This document shows positions 7,090 through 17,700 of a stretch of 64,000 nt of DNA, in pieces. A program made the position numbers and the translations under genes. The stretch comes from Cystobacter ferrugineus (GTDB taxonomy: Bacteria; Myxococcota; Myxococcia; Myxococcales; Myxococcaceae): the NCBI RefSeq assembly GCF_001887355.1, contig NZ_MPIN01000006.1, positions 1 through 64,000 of the forward strand, written 5' to 3'. Each line of letters begins with the position of its first letter. The first letter of the stretch is position 1. The notes under the pieces are model-generated. The model was not told where the DNA came from and ran no database searches. It was given only the letters and a program-made list of their open reading frames with translations.

Positions 7090-9654
7090 ATGGCCGACGT
7101 CGCACTCCCCATCGATCCGCTCCTGCCCCAGCTCGTCACCACCCTGCGCTCCGCCTCCTCGCTCGTGCTGGAGGCCCCTCCGGGCGCGGGAAAGACGACC
7201 CGCGTGCCCCGCGCCCTGCTCGAGGCCGGCATCGGTCAGGGCAAGGAGATCGTCGTCCTCCAACCCCGCCGCCTCCCCACCCGGCTCGCCGCCCAACGCG
7301 TGTCCGAGGAGATCGGCGAGCGCGTGGGCGAGACCGTCGGCTACCAGGTGCGCTTCGAGGACGTGCGCGGACCCAAGACCCGGCTGTCCTTCGTCACCGA
7401 GGGCGTCCTCGGCCGCCGCCTCCTGTCGGACCCCACCCTGCGCGACGTCTCCGTGGTCGTGCTCGACGAGTTCCACGAGCGCCACCTCTCCGCCGACATC
7501 TCGCTCGCCCTGCTGCGCCGGCTCCAGCTCGGCCCCCGGCCCGATCTGAAGATCGTGGTGATGTCCGCCACGCTCGAGGCCGCCCCCATCAGCGCCTACC
7601 TCGGCCAGTGCCCCACCCTGCGCTCCGAGGGCCGCCGCTTCGACGTCAGCCTCGAATACCTCCCCGCCCCCGACGAGCGCTACCTCGATGCCCAGGTGCT
7701 CTCCGGCATCAAGCGGCTGCACGCCAACGGCCTCGATGGCGACGTGCTCGTGTTCCTCCCCGGCGCCGGCGAAATCCGCCGCGCCCGCGACACCTGCGCC
7801 GAGTTCGCCGAGCGCCACGACATGGAGCTGCTCCCCCTGCACGGCGACCTGCCCCCGGCCGAGCAGGATCGCGCCGTGCGCCGCAGCTCGCGCCGCAAGA
7901 TCATCCTCTCCACCAACGTGGCGGAGACCTCCGTCACCATCGACGGCGTCGCCGCCGTCATCGACAGCGGCCTGGCGCGCGTGGCCTCGCACTCGCCCTG
8001 GTCCGGCCTGCCCATCCTCAAGCTCGCCAAGGTGAGCCGCGCCTCCGCCACCCAGCGCGCCGGCCGCGCCGGCCGCACCCGCTCCGGCCACTGCCTGCGC
8101 CTCTACACCCAGCACGACTTCGACGGCCGCCCCGAGCAGGACGCCCCCGAAATCCGCCGCATGGACCTGGCCGAGACCGTGCTCTCCCTGCGCGCCGCCG
8201 GCATCCAGGACCTGGGCGCCTTCCCCTTCTTCGAAGCCCCACCGGCCGCCTCGCTCGACGCCGCGGAGACCCTGCTGCGCCGCCTGGGCGCCGTGGACCC
8301 GAACGGCAAGGTGACCGACATCGGCCAGCGGCTGCTGCGCTTTCCCCTCCACCCCCGTCAGGCGCGCATCATCGCCGAGGGCGAGCGGCGGGGAGTCGGC
8401 GCCGACGCGGCCCTGCTCGCCGCGCTCGTGGGCGAGCGGGACATCCGCCGCGAGGCCCGCACCCAGATGTCGGGCCCGGGCCGCGCCGCCCACGTCGTCG
8501 CCGGGCCCTCGGACCTGCTGGACCTGAGCGAGCGCTTCCGTCAGGCCGAGCGCGCCCAGTTCGCCTCCGGCCGCGTGCAGTCCCTCTCCCTGGAGCCGGG
8601 CGCCGTGCAGGCCGTGGACCGCGTCCAACGGCAGTTGCGGCGCGCCGTGCGCGAACAGGGCCCCAAGCCCCCCACCCCCGAGGCCCAGGAGCAGGCGCTG
8701 ATGCTCAGCGTGCTCGCGGGCTATCCGGACCGGGTGGCCCGGCGCCGCAAGCCCCGCGCGTCCGATCTGCTGCTCTTCGGAGGCGGCACCGCGCAGCTCT
8801 CCGAGACCAGCACCGTCCAGGAGCCCGAGCTGCTCGTCGCCGTGGACATCGAGGAGCGCCCCGGTCGAGGCGTCATCGTCCGGCTCGCCAGCTCCGTGGA
8901 GCCGGAGTGGTTGCTCGATCTCTACCCCGACGCCCTCGAGGAAGTGGACACCCTGCAGTGGAACGCCGAGGCGCGGCGCGTCGAGCGCATCACCCGCCTG
9001 GCCTACGGCAACCTCGTGCTCGAGGAGACCCGCGCCCCCGCGCCCCCCTCCGAGGCCGCCGCGCGCATCCTCGTGGAACAGGCGCTCGCCGCGGGCCCCG
9101 GCCGCTTCGCCGATCCCGAGGCCCTGCTGCACTGGCGCACCCGCGTGGCGTTGCTCGCCCAGGCCTTCCCCGAGGCGGGCTTCCCCCAGGTGGACGACGC
9201 CTTCATGCGCGACGCGCTCGCCTCCCTCTGTGCCGGGGCGCGGAGCTTCGCGGACCTCGAGGGCGTGTCCCTGCTCGACGCGCTCCAGGCCCGCCTCACC
9301 CAGGAGCAGGCCCGGCTGCTGTCCCAGCACGCCCCGCAGAAGGTCTCCCTGCCCGGAGGCCGCCAGGCCCAGGTGAACTACGAGCCCGGCAAGCCGCCCT
9401 GGGTCGAGTCACGCCTCCAGGACTTCTTCGGCATGGCCCAGGGACCCAGCGTCTGCGCCGGACGGGTACCGCTCGTGCTGCACCTGCTCGCGCCCAACAT
9501 GCGCGCCGTGCAGGTGACGACCGACCTCGCCGGTTTCTGGGAGCGGCACTACCCCTCGCTGCGCAAGGAGCTGTGCCGCAAGTACCCCAAGCATAGCTGG
9601 CCCGAGGATCCCCGCCACGCGCAAACCCCCGCCGAGCGCGGCCGGAGAATCTGA
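7090..9654 (+). CDS. hrpB: ATP-dependent helicase HrpB
   Basis: A DEAH/RHA-family helicase (854 aa, close to the E. coli HrpB length). It shows the Walker A motif EAPPGAGKTTRVP near residue 30, QPRRLPTRLAAQRV (Ia), VLDEFHERHLSAD (DEFH in motif II), VVMSATLEA (III), LSTNVAETSVTIDG (V) and QRAGRAGRTRSGHCLRLY (VI). Helicase-associated and HrpB C-terminal domains follow, ending in the family's GFWERHYPSLRKELCRKYPKHSWPEDP-type tail. The biological substrate of HrpB is poorly known even in E. coli. ATG 7090 matches the family start; the longer GTG frame adds 11 unlikely residues. Confidence 0.95.
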   Translation: MADVALPIDPLLPQLVTTLRSASSLVLEAPPGAGKTTRVPRALLEAGIGQGKEIVVLQPRRLPTRLAAQRVSEEIGERVGETVGYQVRFEDVRGPKTRLSFVTEGVLGRRLLSDPTLRDVSVVVLDEFHERHLSADISLALLRRLQLGPRPDLKIVVMSATLEAAPISAYLGQCPTLRSEGRRFDVSLEYLPAPDERYLDAQVLSGIKRLHANGLDGDVLVFLPGAGEIRRARDTCAEFAERHDMELLPLHGDLPPAEQDRAVRRSSRRKIILSTNVAETSVTIDGVAAVIDSGLARVASHSPWSGLPILKLAKVSRASATQRAGRAGRTRSGHCLRLYTQHDFDGRPEQDAPEIRRMDLAETVLSLRAAGIQDLGAFPFFEAPPAASLDAAETLLRRLGAVDPNGKVTDIGQRLLRFPLHPRQARIIAEGERRGVGADAALLAALVGERDIRREARTQMSGPGRAAHVVAGPSDLLDLSERFRQAERAQFASGRVQSLSLEPGAVQAVDRVQRQLRRAVREQGPKPPTPEAQEQALMLSVLAGYPDRVARRRKPRASDLLLFGGGTAQLSETSTVQEPELLVAVDIEERPGRGVIVRLASSVEPEWLLDLYPDALEEVDTLQWNAEARRVERITRLAYGNLVLEETRAPAPPSEAAARILVEQALAAGPGRFADPEALLHWRTRVALLAQAFPEAGFPQVDDAFMRDALASLCAGARSFADLEGVSLLDALQARLTQEQARLLSQHAPQKVSLPGGRQAQVNYEPGKPPWVESRLQDFFGMAQGPSVCAGRVPLVLHLLAPNMRAVQVTTDLAGFWERHYPSLRKELCRKYPKHSWPEDPRHAQTPAERGRRI

Positions 9655-9665
9655 CGAGGCGCGGT

Positions 9666-9682
9666 GGGGCGCCTGGCGCCCC
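9666..9682. terminator. Hairpin between convergent genes
   Basis: GGGGCGC-CTG-GCGCCCC is a perfect 7-bp stem placed in the 36-bp gap between the ends of hrpB and the acetyltransferase gene. It has no U-tract on either strand, so it is at best a weak or bidirectional stop signal. Confidence 0.4.
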
Positions 9683-9690
9683 GAGGAGAC

Positions 9691-10164
9691 TCAGAGCTTC
9701 TTGCGCATCTCCAGGTGATCGATGCCCGCCTCGTCGAACACCTCGCCCCAGGGCGTGTAGCCCTTCTTCTTGTAGAACTCGAGCGCGTAGAGCTGCGAGT
9801 TCAACACGATGCCCTGGACGCCACGGCTGCGCGCTTCCTCTTCCAAGGCCGCCAGCAGGCTTCCACCCACGTTGGCCTTGCGGTGCGCCTTGAGCACCGC
9901 CATGCGGCCGATCTTCGCCCACGTCCCCTTCTCTCCGGGAGGAGGCTCCGGCAGCATCACGAGACGTCCCGTCCCAATGGCGTGGCCGCCTTGGAACGCG
10001 AGCACATGGTAGGCCCTGGCATCCTCGGCATCGCGCTCGATGCCCTCGGGAACGTGCTGCTCCTCGATGAACACCACCTCGCGGATGGCGAGCGCCTGGA
10101 ACAGCTCCGCCTCGGAGCGAATCTGGGCGATGGTGACCGGCTGGGGGTTGTCCGGATTCGACAT
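9691..10164 (-). CDS. GNAT-family N-acetyltransferase
   Basis: A 157-residue acetyltransferase of the GNAT fold. The N-terminal part IREVVFIEEQHVPEGIERD is characteristic of the YjcF/ElaA-type subgroup. The acetyl-CoA loop is KIGRMAVLKAHRKANVGGSLL (Q/RxxGxG/A-like, here RKANVG), followed by VLNSQLYALEFYKKKGY. Substrate unknown. ATG 10164 is chosen because the family usually begins shortly before this Glu-rich motif; no strong ribosome-binding site is present. Divergent from the secreted-protein gene at 10283. Confidence 0.85.
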   Translation of the reverse strand: MSNPDNPQPVTIAQIRSEAELFQALAIREVVFIEEQHVPEGIERDAEDARAYHVLAFQGGHAIGTGRLVMLPEPPPGEKGTWAKIGRMAVLKAHRKANVGGSLLAALEEEARSRGVQGIVLNSQLYALEFYKKKGYTPWGEVFDEAGIDHLEMRKKL

Positions 10165-10282
10165 ATCGCCGAGCAAGGTACACAAATCCCGGCGGCTCAA
10201 ACAGACCAAAAGGCGGGCTCGCCTGGATGCACTCCGCGTCATATCCCAGCGAGCACTCTCCGACGTGCTACCCTGGCGCGTG

Positions 10283-11335
10283 ATGCGATCCGCCCTCCTC
10301 GCACTCGTCCTCTTGCTCTCCGCCCTCCCCGCCGCGGCCCAGCCGGAAGTGTTCTTCGGCCCCAACCGCGAAGCGCCCAACCTCAAGGAGGAGGACTTCG
10401 ACCGCCGCTTCCTCCGCTCCGGCGTCTACCAGGCGCTGTCCCGGGGAACGAACGACGCCAACTGCGCCCGGCTGCTCGGCGGCATGCTCACGCTGCTCGG
10501 CGAGACGGCGCCCCTGCTGCACAAGCGCGATGAGAACTTCTTCCTGGATCCCCTGCTCGTCCAGGCGCTCAACACCCAGCTCAGCACCCCGCGCTTCCAG
10601 GCCAACGCGTACCTGGTGGCCATGGTGCGGCGCGTGCTGATCGATCGGAAGCTGCCCGCGAGCTGGTTCCAGACCGCGGCCACCCTGGGGCCCCTGGTGC
10701 TCACCATCGACGTGGGCAAGCTGCGCTTCCTGTCCGAGGGCCTCCAGCCCATCGACAGCTTCCTGCTCACCCTGCCGGCCCTGCGCGAGCGCTACGACAT
10801 CGAGGTCCGTCGCGCCAACACCGCCGCCGCGCGCTCCGCCGAGAAGATGTTCCGCGAGAGCTACCTCGACCGTCAGGTGGCCTTTGGGGACCTGAGGCTC
10901 GTCGATGTGACGGTGGAGCAGCCCAAGAAGCCCAAGAAGCGCAAGGGCCAGCCCGAGGAGGAAGCTCCGCCCCCCACCGCCGTGGCCCGCATGGTGTGGT
11001 ATCCGCCCGATCCCAACGCCGGGAAGATCGATCCCTTCAGCCAGTACAAGCCCATCGAGGTGCGCATCACCGCCCGGCTCGCCCCCCAGCAGTACCTGGA
11101 CCTGAGCCGCATTCCCAAGGGCACCCGGCTGATGGTGCGCGGGCGCTTCTGGTCCTTCGCCAAGGCCGTGGACGAGCTGGAGCTTCGCGACGCCCTCATC
11201 TTCCAGGATCGCGACTGGTCCCAGGGCAACACCCTGGTGGACCCCGCCGCCGTGGCGCAGTGTCCCTTCGCCATCAACGATCTGATGGGCGCGGCGCCCA
11301 CCCAGGCCGGGGCCTTCGGACAGCCCCGCCGCTAG
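10283..11335 (+). CDS. Exported protein of unknown function
   Basis: A 350-residue protein with a clear signal peptide (MRSALLALVLLLSALPAAAQ). The first mature third is helical and resembles nothing I recognise. Around residue 205 is a Lys-rich stretch (PKKPKKRKGQPEE). The C-terminal third, VRITARLAPQQYLDLSRIPKG through VRGRFWSFAKAVDELELRDALIF, has the alternating pattern of an OB-fold-like domain. The ATG at 10283 starts the signal peptide and is preferred to the much longer frame. No operon partners are obvious. Confidence 0.75.
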   Translation: MRSALLALVLLLSALPAAAQPEVFFGPNREAPNLKEEDFDRRFLRSGVYQALSRGTNDANCARLLGGMLTLLGETAPLLHKRDENFFLDPLLVQALNTQLSTPRFQANAYLVAMVRRVLIDRKLPASWFQTAATLGPLVLTIDVGKLRFLSEGLQPIDSFLLTLPALRERYDIEVRRANTAAARSAEKMFRESYLDRQVAFGDLRLVDVTVEQPKKPKKRKGQPEEEAPPPTAVARMVWYPPDPNAGKIDPFSQYKPIEVRITARLAPQQYLDLSRIPKGTRLMVRGRFWSFAKAVDELELRDALIFQDRDWSQGNTLVDPAAVAQCPFAINDLMGAAPTQAGAFGQPRR

Positions 11336-11471
11336 GACTCGGGGCCGCACACCATCCCGGCGGCGAGTCCCCCGTCCATGACGGGAGAGGGCTCGCCGCG
11401 AAGTGTCCCCGTGGCCCTCCCTGGCACACCCCGTGCTCCCGGTGAGGCTCCCCCCAGCGCCGCGAGGGAGC

Positions 11472-12239
11472 ATGAAGGTCGACGATCGCCACGACACCCC
11501 ACCCACCCGGTCCGTCCCGGAGAAGGACCGCTTCCAGGAACTGATGAAGAGGGCTCCGCCCGAGCCCACCAAGCGCCCACCGCCGGGTGGTCAGGGGGTG
11601 CGCTCGCCCGGAGTTCTCGCCCGGGGAGCCCTCGGCGCCCGTACCCCCCCCGGCTCCCTCCAGGTGTCACCTCGAGGAGCGTTCGCCAGCGCCGAGCTGC
11701 TGGGACGGGTACGCCAGGGGCTGAGTGCCGAGGCCCATCGGCTGGGGGAGGTACGAGGGGAAGCCCACCAGACGAACCAGGAGCGGGTCCACCAGCGCCT
11801 GACGGCTCTCATCGCCCGCGAGCTCGCGCGGGAACCGCCCGCGGAACCGGGGACGGACAGAGGGGCGTCCGTGGCCCGAGGCGGAGAGGTCCTCCCGGCC
11901 GAACCGCCAGACGCCCGCCCCACCCCGCCGGGGACGCGCCTGGAAGGGAGCCCGGGTCCGGCGATGGCCGGAGCCACCTCGCCTGGGGAGACACGCGTCC
12001 AGAGCACCCTGGCGCTCATCGAGAAGATCGAGGTGTTCGTGCGCTCGCAGCGACCCGCGCTCGCGCTGCGGCTGGGCGGGGCGCTGGAGGCCACGGTGGA
12101 GGTGGAGCGCACGGGCCCTCGCGAGGTGGCGCTGCGCATCCAGGGACACCGCGGGCCCCTGCCTCGGGAGAACCTGGCCCGCATCCAGGAGGAACTGGCC
12201 GCGCGCGGACTGAGGCTCAAGGCCCTGTCGAGCGCCTGA
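11472..12239 (+). CDS. Protein with C-terminal HpaP/FliK-like region (type III secretion-type, tentative)
   Basis: A 255-residue soluble protein, Pro/Arg/Glu-rich and probably disordered for its first ~170 residues. The last ~75 residues (ALIEKIEVFVRSQRPALALRLGGALEATVEVERTG to the end) have the amphipathic beta pattern seen at the C-terminus of HpaP/YscP/FliK proteins, which control needle or hook length in type III secretion. This similarity is by eye and weak. No other type III gene lies nearby, so it may equally be an unrelated family. GAGGGAG precedes ATG 11472, which decides the start. It converges on fdxA. Confidence 0.55.
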   Translation: MKVDDRHDTPPTRSVPEKDRFQELMKRAPPEPTKRPPPGGQGVRSPGVLARGALGARTPPGSLQVSPRGAFASAELLGRVRQGLSAEAHRLGEVRGEAHQTNQERVHQRLTALIARELAREPPAEPGTDRGASVARGGEVLPAEPPDARPTPPGTRLEGSPGPAMAGATSPGETRVQSTLALIEKIEVFVRSQRPALALRLGGALEATVEVERTGPREVALRIQGHRGPLPRENLARIQEELAARGLRLKALSSA

Positions 12240-12252
12240 GCCCCCTCGCGGG

Positions 12253-12286
12253 AAAAAGAAAAGCCCCGCGCCTCATGGCACGGGGC
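12253..12286 (-). terminator. Rho-independent terminator of fdxA
   Basis: On the minus strand the hairpin GCCCCGTGCC...GGCGCGGGGC (12263-12286) is followed by TTTTCTTTTT (12253-12262). This is the clearest intrinsic terminator in the window. It lies 20 nt after the fdxA stop and also separates fdxA from the convergent upstream gene. Confidence 0.85.
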
Positions 12287-12306
12287 CCTCGACACCGTCC
12301 GGACGA

Positions 12307-12642
12307 CTACTTGCCGGGCTTGAGCTCCAGCAGGTCGCGCTTGCCCTTCTTGTCCTTGTACTCCTCCGCCTCCGGCAGGGCCGCGCGCTTCTCGGCGATG
12401 TTCGGCCACTGGGGGGCGTATTCCGCGTTGAGCTTCTGGTACTCCTTCCACTCCTTGGGCAGCTCCGACTCCGGGAAGATCGCCTTCGTCGGGCAGACGG
12501 GCTCGCACGCACCACAGTCGATGCACTCGTCCGGGTGGATGACCAGGAAGTTGGCCCCCTCATAGAAGCAGTTGACGGGGCAGACTTCGACGCAGTCGGT
12601 GTACTTGCACTTGATGCAAGGCTCGGCAACTACATAAGCCAT
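12307..12642 (-). CDS. fdxA: 7Fe-8S ferredoxin, Azotobacter FdI type
   Basis: A 111-residue ferredoxin with one [3Fe-4S] and one [4Fe-4S] cluster. It begins [22 protein letters not shown] and continues [33 protein letters not shown], so all cluster cysteines of the FdI family are present. The C-terminal extension (about 55 residues, helical) is also typical of FdI. It is a soluble low-potential electron carrier; the partner enzymes are not identified here. ATG 12642 has GGAGATC upstream. The gene has its own terminator. Confidence 0.95.
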   Translation of the reverse strand: MAYVVAEPCIKCKYTDCVEVCPVNCFYEGANFLVIHPDECIDCGACEPVCPTKAIFPESELPKEWKEYQKLNAEYAPQWPNIAEKRAALPEAEEYKDKKGKRDLLELKPGK

Positions 12643-12671
12643 TGAGATCTCCGATGGGACAGGACCGTGCG

Positions 12672-12721
12672 AACCCACAGTAGTGGGTTGTCACCGGGGA
12701 GGCACTCCTAAATTGAGTGCC
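12672..12721 (-). other. Two adjacent hairpins in the asd-fdxA gap
   Basis: The 88-bp space between asd and fdxA holds two short perfect stems: GGCACTC/GAGTGCC (12701-12721, loop CTAAATT) and AACCCAC/GTGGGTT (12672-12689, loop AGTA). The first could stop transcription from asd. The second falls in the likely fdxA leader and could be an operator or an RNA element. Neither has a U-tract on the minus strand. Confidence 0.45.
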
Positions 12722-12730
12722 CTCTCTACC

Positions 12731-13819
<1,089 letters not shown>

Positions 13820-13918
13820 GACGAGACATCCTTGGTGGAGCGTGGGTTGCTCCGCGTCTTTACACTCTTTGGCATCGCACTTCACCATGCCCGGGAGTGC
13901 ACCAGGCGGCGCGGATTC

Positions 13919-14278
13919 TCAACAGGCCCCGCTGGCCATGACCTGCGAGGCATGGTGGATCTCGGTGGGCATGCCCTGGTTCAGCCACCCCTGGAGACCT
14001 CCCTCCAGGCACACCGCCTTGAAGCCCAGGCGCAAGAGCAGTCGGCAGACCCGGCGGGCGTCGGAGCCGTCCGGAGCACACCCACACACCACGATGAGTT
14101 CGTCGTCGGGAAGCACCGCCCCATCCCGGAGAATCTCCTCGAAGGGCATCCACAAGGCGCCGGGGACATGCAACCCGTAGCGAATCCAGTCCTCGGGCTC
14201 GCGGCAGTCGAGGACGAGCACCTCATCATCTCCAAGCCGCACATACAGCTCGGCACAGGGCATACGGGCATCCACCAC
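13919..14278 (-). CDS. Rhodanese-domain protein
   Basis: A single-domain rhodanese (119 aa). The family signature DCREPEDWIRYGLHVPGALWMPFEEI is complete. The active-site loop is VVCGCAPDGSDARRV, where the first Cys (VVCG) is at the catalytic position. EGGLQGWLNQGMPTE closes the domain. It can carry a persulfide for sulfur transfer; the physiological acceptor is unknown. The GTG at 14278 has AGGAGG six bases upstream and is a better start than ATG 14263, which would remove part of the first strand. Confidence 0.88.
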   Translation of the reverse strand: MVDARMPCAELYVRLGDDEVLVLDCREPEDWIRYGLHVPGALWMPFEEILRDGAVLPDDELIVVCGCAPDGSDARRVCRLLLRLGFKAVCLEGGLQGWLNQGMPTEIHHASQVMASGAC

Positions 14279-14282
14279 CCGG

Positions 14283-14290
14283 AACCTCCT
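14283..14290 (-). promoter_or_regulatory. Strong ribosome-binding site that fixes the rhodanese GTG start
   Basis: AGGAGGTT on the minus strand lies with ideal spacing before GTG 14278, so translation most likely starts there. Confidence 0.7.
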
Positions 14291-14404
14291 GTTGCGGTGT
14301 CTATGAAGGGGCAACCCGGGGCCCGGCCAATCCCATCCCGGAGGCAGGCAGCCGCCCTGAGTGCTCCACGAGCCCGGAACCGCCCGGGGCCCCACGCTCC
14401 TGTC

Positions 14405-14433
14405 TTGACCCGGCGGATTCAGGTCCATATAAG
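14405..14433 (+). promoter_or_regulatory. Sigma-70-type promoter of tRNA-Cys
   Basis: TTGACC (14405-14410) and TATAAG (14428-14433) are separated by exactly 17 bases and end 18 bases before the tRNA. This is one of the best consensus promoters in the window. Confidence 0.75.
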
Positions 14434-14451
14434 GCCGTACGCACCGTTCGC

Positions 14452-14523
14452 GGCGCCATAGCCAAGTGGTAAGGCAAGGGTCTGCAAAACCCTCATTCCC
14501 CGGTTCGAATCCGGGTGGCGCCT
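14452..14523 (+). tRNA. tRNA-Cys (anticodon GCA)
   Basis: A 72-nt cloverleaf with acceptor GGCGCCA/TGGCGCC and discriminator T. The anticodon stem AGGGT/ACCCT encloses CTGCAAA, giving GCA, and the T-loop is GGTTCGAATCC. CCA is not encoded. It has its own promoter and terminator, so it is monocistronic. Confidence 0.96.
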
Positions 14524-14531
14524 CTCGAAAC

Positions 14532-14575
14532 AAGGCCCGATGTGGACTCCGGTCTACATCGGGCCTTCGTGTTTC
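14532..14575 (+). terminator. Terminator of tRNA-Cys
   Basis: AAGGCCCGATGT (14532-14543) pairs perfectly with ACATCGGGCCTT (14556-14567) over 12 bp, starting 9 nt after the tRNA. A short T-rich run (TCGTGTTTCT) follows. Confidence 0.8.
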
Positions 14576-14667
14576 TGGTCGCCGCGTCGTCCGCGAGCGG
14601 GAGGGAGGAGGCTCGCCGCCTCCCTTGCCTCACGAGAGGCCCTTCCCGCTCCCCCACCGGCGGAACC

Positions 14668-14689
14668 GGGGGGCCCGATAGAGCCCCCC
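14668..14689 (-). terminator. Hairpin downstream of purL
   Basis: GGGGGGC and GCCCCCC form a 7-bp G:C stem 16 nt past the purL stop. There is no U-tract, so it is only a possible terminator. Confidence 0.35.
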
Positions 14690-14704
14690 GTCACCGCCCT
14701 CCGC

Positions 14705-17700
14705 TCAGCCCAGCGTCACGCGGACGTTGCGGAACATCCGCATCCACGGGCTGTCCTCGCCCCACTCCGGCGGGCACCACGAGTACTGCACGCCGCGGCT
14801 CACGCGCTCCGGGTGCGGCATCATGATCGTCACCCGCCCGTCCCGGGACGTCAGGCCCGCGATGCCGTGGGGCGAGCCGCTCGGGTTGGCCGGGTACGTC
14901 TCCGTCACCCGCCCGTGGTTGTCCACGAAGCGCACGGGCACCACGCCCAGCCCGTTCACCCGCGCCGCCTCCTCGGCGGAAGCGAACTCCGCGCGGCCCT
15001 CGCCATGCGACGAGGCGATGGGGATGCGGCTGCCCGCCATGCCCTGGAAGAACAGCGAGGGGCTCTGCGCCACCTCCACCTGCACCAGCCGCGCCTCGAA
15101 CTGCTCCGAGGTGTTGCGCACGAAGTGCGGGAAGTGCTCGGCCCCGGGGATCAGCTCACGAAGCTGCGCCATCATCTGGCAGCCGTTGCAGACCCCCAGG
15201 CCGAAGGTGCCCGCGCGCGCGAAGAACGCGGCGAACTCGTCCCGGGCCCGCGAGTTGAACAGGATGGAGCGCGCCCACCCGCCTCCGGCCCCCAGCACGT
15301 CTCCGTACGAGAAGCCGCCGCACGCCGCCAGGCCCGTGAAGTCCTTCAGGGACACCCGCCCGGTGAGCAGATCGCTCATGTGCACGTCCACCGCGCTGAA
15401 GCCCGCGCGCACGAAGGCCCGCGCCATCTCCAACTGGCTGTTCACCCCCTGCTCGCGCAGGATGGCCACCCGGGGCCGCGCTCCCTTGGCGATGAACGGC
15501 GCCGCCACGTCCTCCGAGGGAGAGAACGTGAGCCGCGCGGACAGGCCCGGATCCGCCGGATCGCACTTGGCGGCGTACTCCTGCTCGGCGCAGCGCGGGT
15601 TGTCGCGCAGCTTCTGCATCTCGTGGCTCACGCGCGACCACACCGCGCGCAGCGCCATCACGTCCTCCTCCAGCAGCACCCGCTCCCCGTGGAGCACCCG
15701 CGCCGTCAGCGCCGCCTGGGGACGGCCCAGCTCGTGGCAGTGCCCCTCCAGCCCGTGCACCTTCATCACCTCGCGCACGTGCGGGAGATCCGCCACCCGC
15801 ACCTGGAGGACCGCGCCCAGCTCCTCGTTGAAGAGCGCCGCGACCGCGTCCGGCCCCAGCGCGGCCACGTCCACCTCGAAGCCGCAGTGCCCGGCGAAGG
15901 CCATCTCCACCAGCGTGGTGATCAAGCCGCCATCGGAGCGGTCATGGTAGGCCAGCAGCGTGCCCGTGTCGTTGAGCGCCTGCACCGCGGCGAAGAAGTC
16001 CTTGAGGGTCTCGGGTCTGTCCACGTCCGGGCAGCGCGGGCCCACCTGGGAGTACGTCTGGGCGAGCACCGAGCCGCCCAGCCGCTGCTGGCCTCCGGCC
16101 AGGTCCACGAACACCAGCCGGGTGTCCGCGCCCGGATCGCGCAGTTGCGGGGTGAGCGAGTGGCGCACGTCCAGCACCGGCGCGAAGGCCGACACGATGA
16201 GCGACAGGGGCGCCGTCACCGCCTTGCGCTGGCCGTTCTCCTCCCAGACGGTGCGCATGGACATGGAGTCCTTGCCCACGGGGATGGTGAGGCCGAGCGC
16301 CGGGCACAGCTCCATGCCCACCGCCTTCACCGCGGCGTAGAGGTTGGCGTCCTCGCCCGGGCTGCCCGCGGCCGCCATCCAGTTGGCCGACAGCTTCACG
16401 TCCCCGAGCTGGCCCACGCGCGCCGCGGCGATGTTGGTGACGGCCTCGCCCACCGCCATGCGCGCCGAGGCCGCCGCGTCGATGAGCGCCACCGGGGTGC
16501 GCTCGCCCACCGCCATGGCCTCGCCCGTGTAGCCCGCGTGCGCCGACAGCGTCACCGCGCAGTCCGCCACCGGCACCTGCCACGGGCCCACCATCTGATC
16601 CCTCGCCGTCAGGCCCGACACCGTCCGGTCCCCAATCGTGATGAGGAAGCCCTTGTCCGCCACCGTGGGGTGCGCGAGCACCCGCGCGAGCAGCTCCTTC
16701 ACCGGCGCGTCCAGCTTCAGCTCCGCGTGCGTGAGCGGACGCGACTTCACGTCCCGGTGCATGCGCGGGGGCTTGCCGAACAGCACGTCCATCGGGATGT
16801 CGATGGGCGCGTTGCCGAACTGCTTGTCCGCCACCGTCAGCACCTGCTCGGACGTGGCCTCGCCCAGCACCGCGAAGGGCGCGCGCTCGCGCTCGCACAG
16901 GGCCTTGAAGCGCGGCAGGTCCTCCGGCGCGATCGCCAGCACGTAGCGCTCCTGCGCCTCGTTGCACCAGATCTCCACCGGCGACATGCCCGGCTCGGCG
17001 TTGGGCACCTCGCGCAGCTCGAAGCGTCCACCCAGCCCGTTGTCGTGGATGAGCTCCGGCACCGCGTTGGACAGGCCGCCCGCCCCCACGTCGTGGATGG
17101 AGCGGATGGGGTTCTTCTCCCCCTGGGCCCAGCACTGGTCGATGACCTCCTGGCAGCGCCGCTCCATCTCCGGGTTGTCGCGCTGCACCGAGGCGAAATC
17201 GAGGTCCGCCGCGCTCGAGCCCTGTGCCATCGAGGATGCCGCGCCACCGCCCAGGCCGATGAGCATCGCCGGGCCGCCCAGCACGACGATCTTGTCTCCC
17301 GGCTGGAGCGTGCCCTTGCGCACGTGCCCCGCCCGGATGTTGCCCAGGCCGCCGGCGATCATGATGGGCTTGTGGTAGCCGCGCACCTCCACGCCCTCGG
17401 ACGTGGGCACCTGCAGCTCGAAGCTGCGGAAGTAGCCGCACAGGTTGGGCCGGCCGAACTCGTTGTTGAAGGCGGCGCCGCCCAGGGGGCCGTCGATCAT
17501 GATGTCGAGCGCGGACACGATGCGCTCCGGCTTGCCATAGGGCGTCTCCCACGGCTGCTCGTGGCCGGGGATGCGCAGGTTGGACACCGAGAAGCCCGCC
17601 AGTCCCGCCTTGGGCTTGGCGCCCCGCCCCGTGGCGCCCTCGTCGCGGATCTCTCCGCCCGCGCCCGTGGAAGCCCCCGGATGGGGGGAGATGGCGGTGG

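Noticed and set aside
5167-9330. Very long open frame (1387 codons) on the minus strand
   Set aside because: It lies antisense to the HAD phosphatase, the unknown 5977 gene and hrpB, and its composition (Gly/Ala/Arg/His-rich) is that of a shadow frame in high-G+C DNA.
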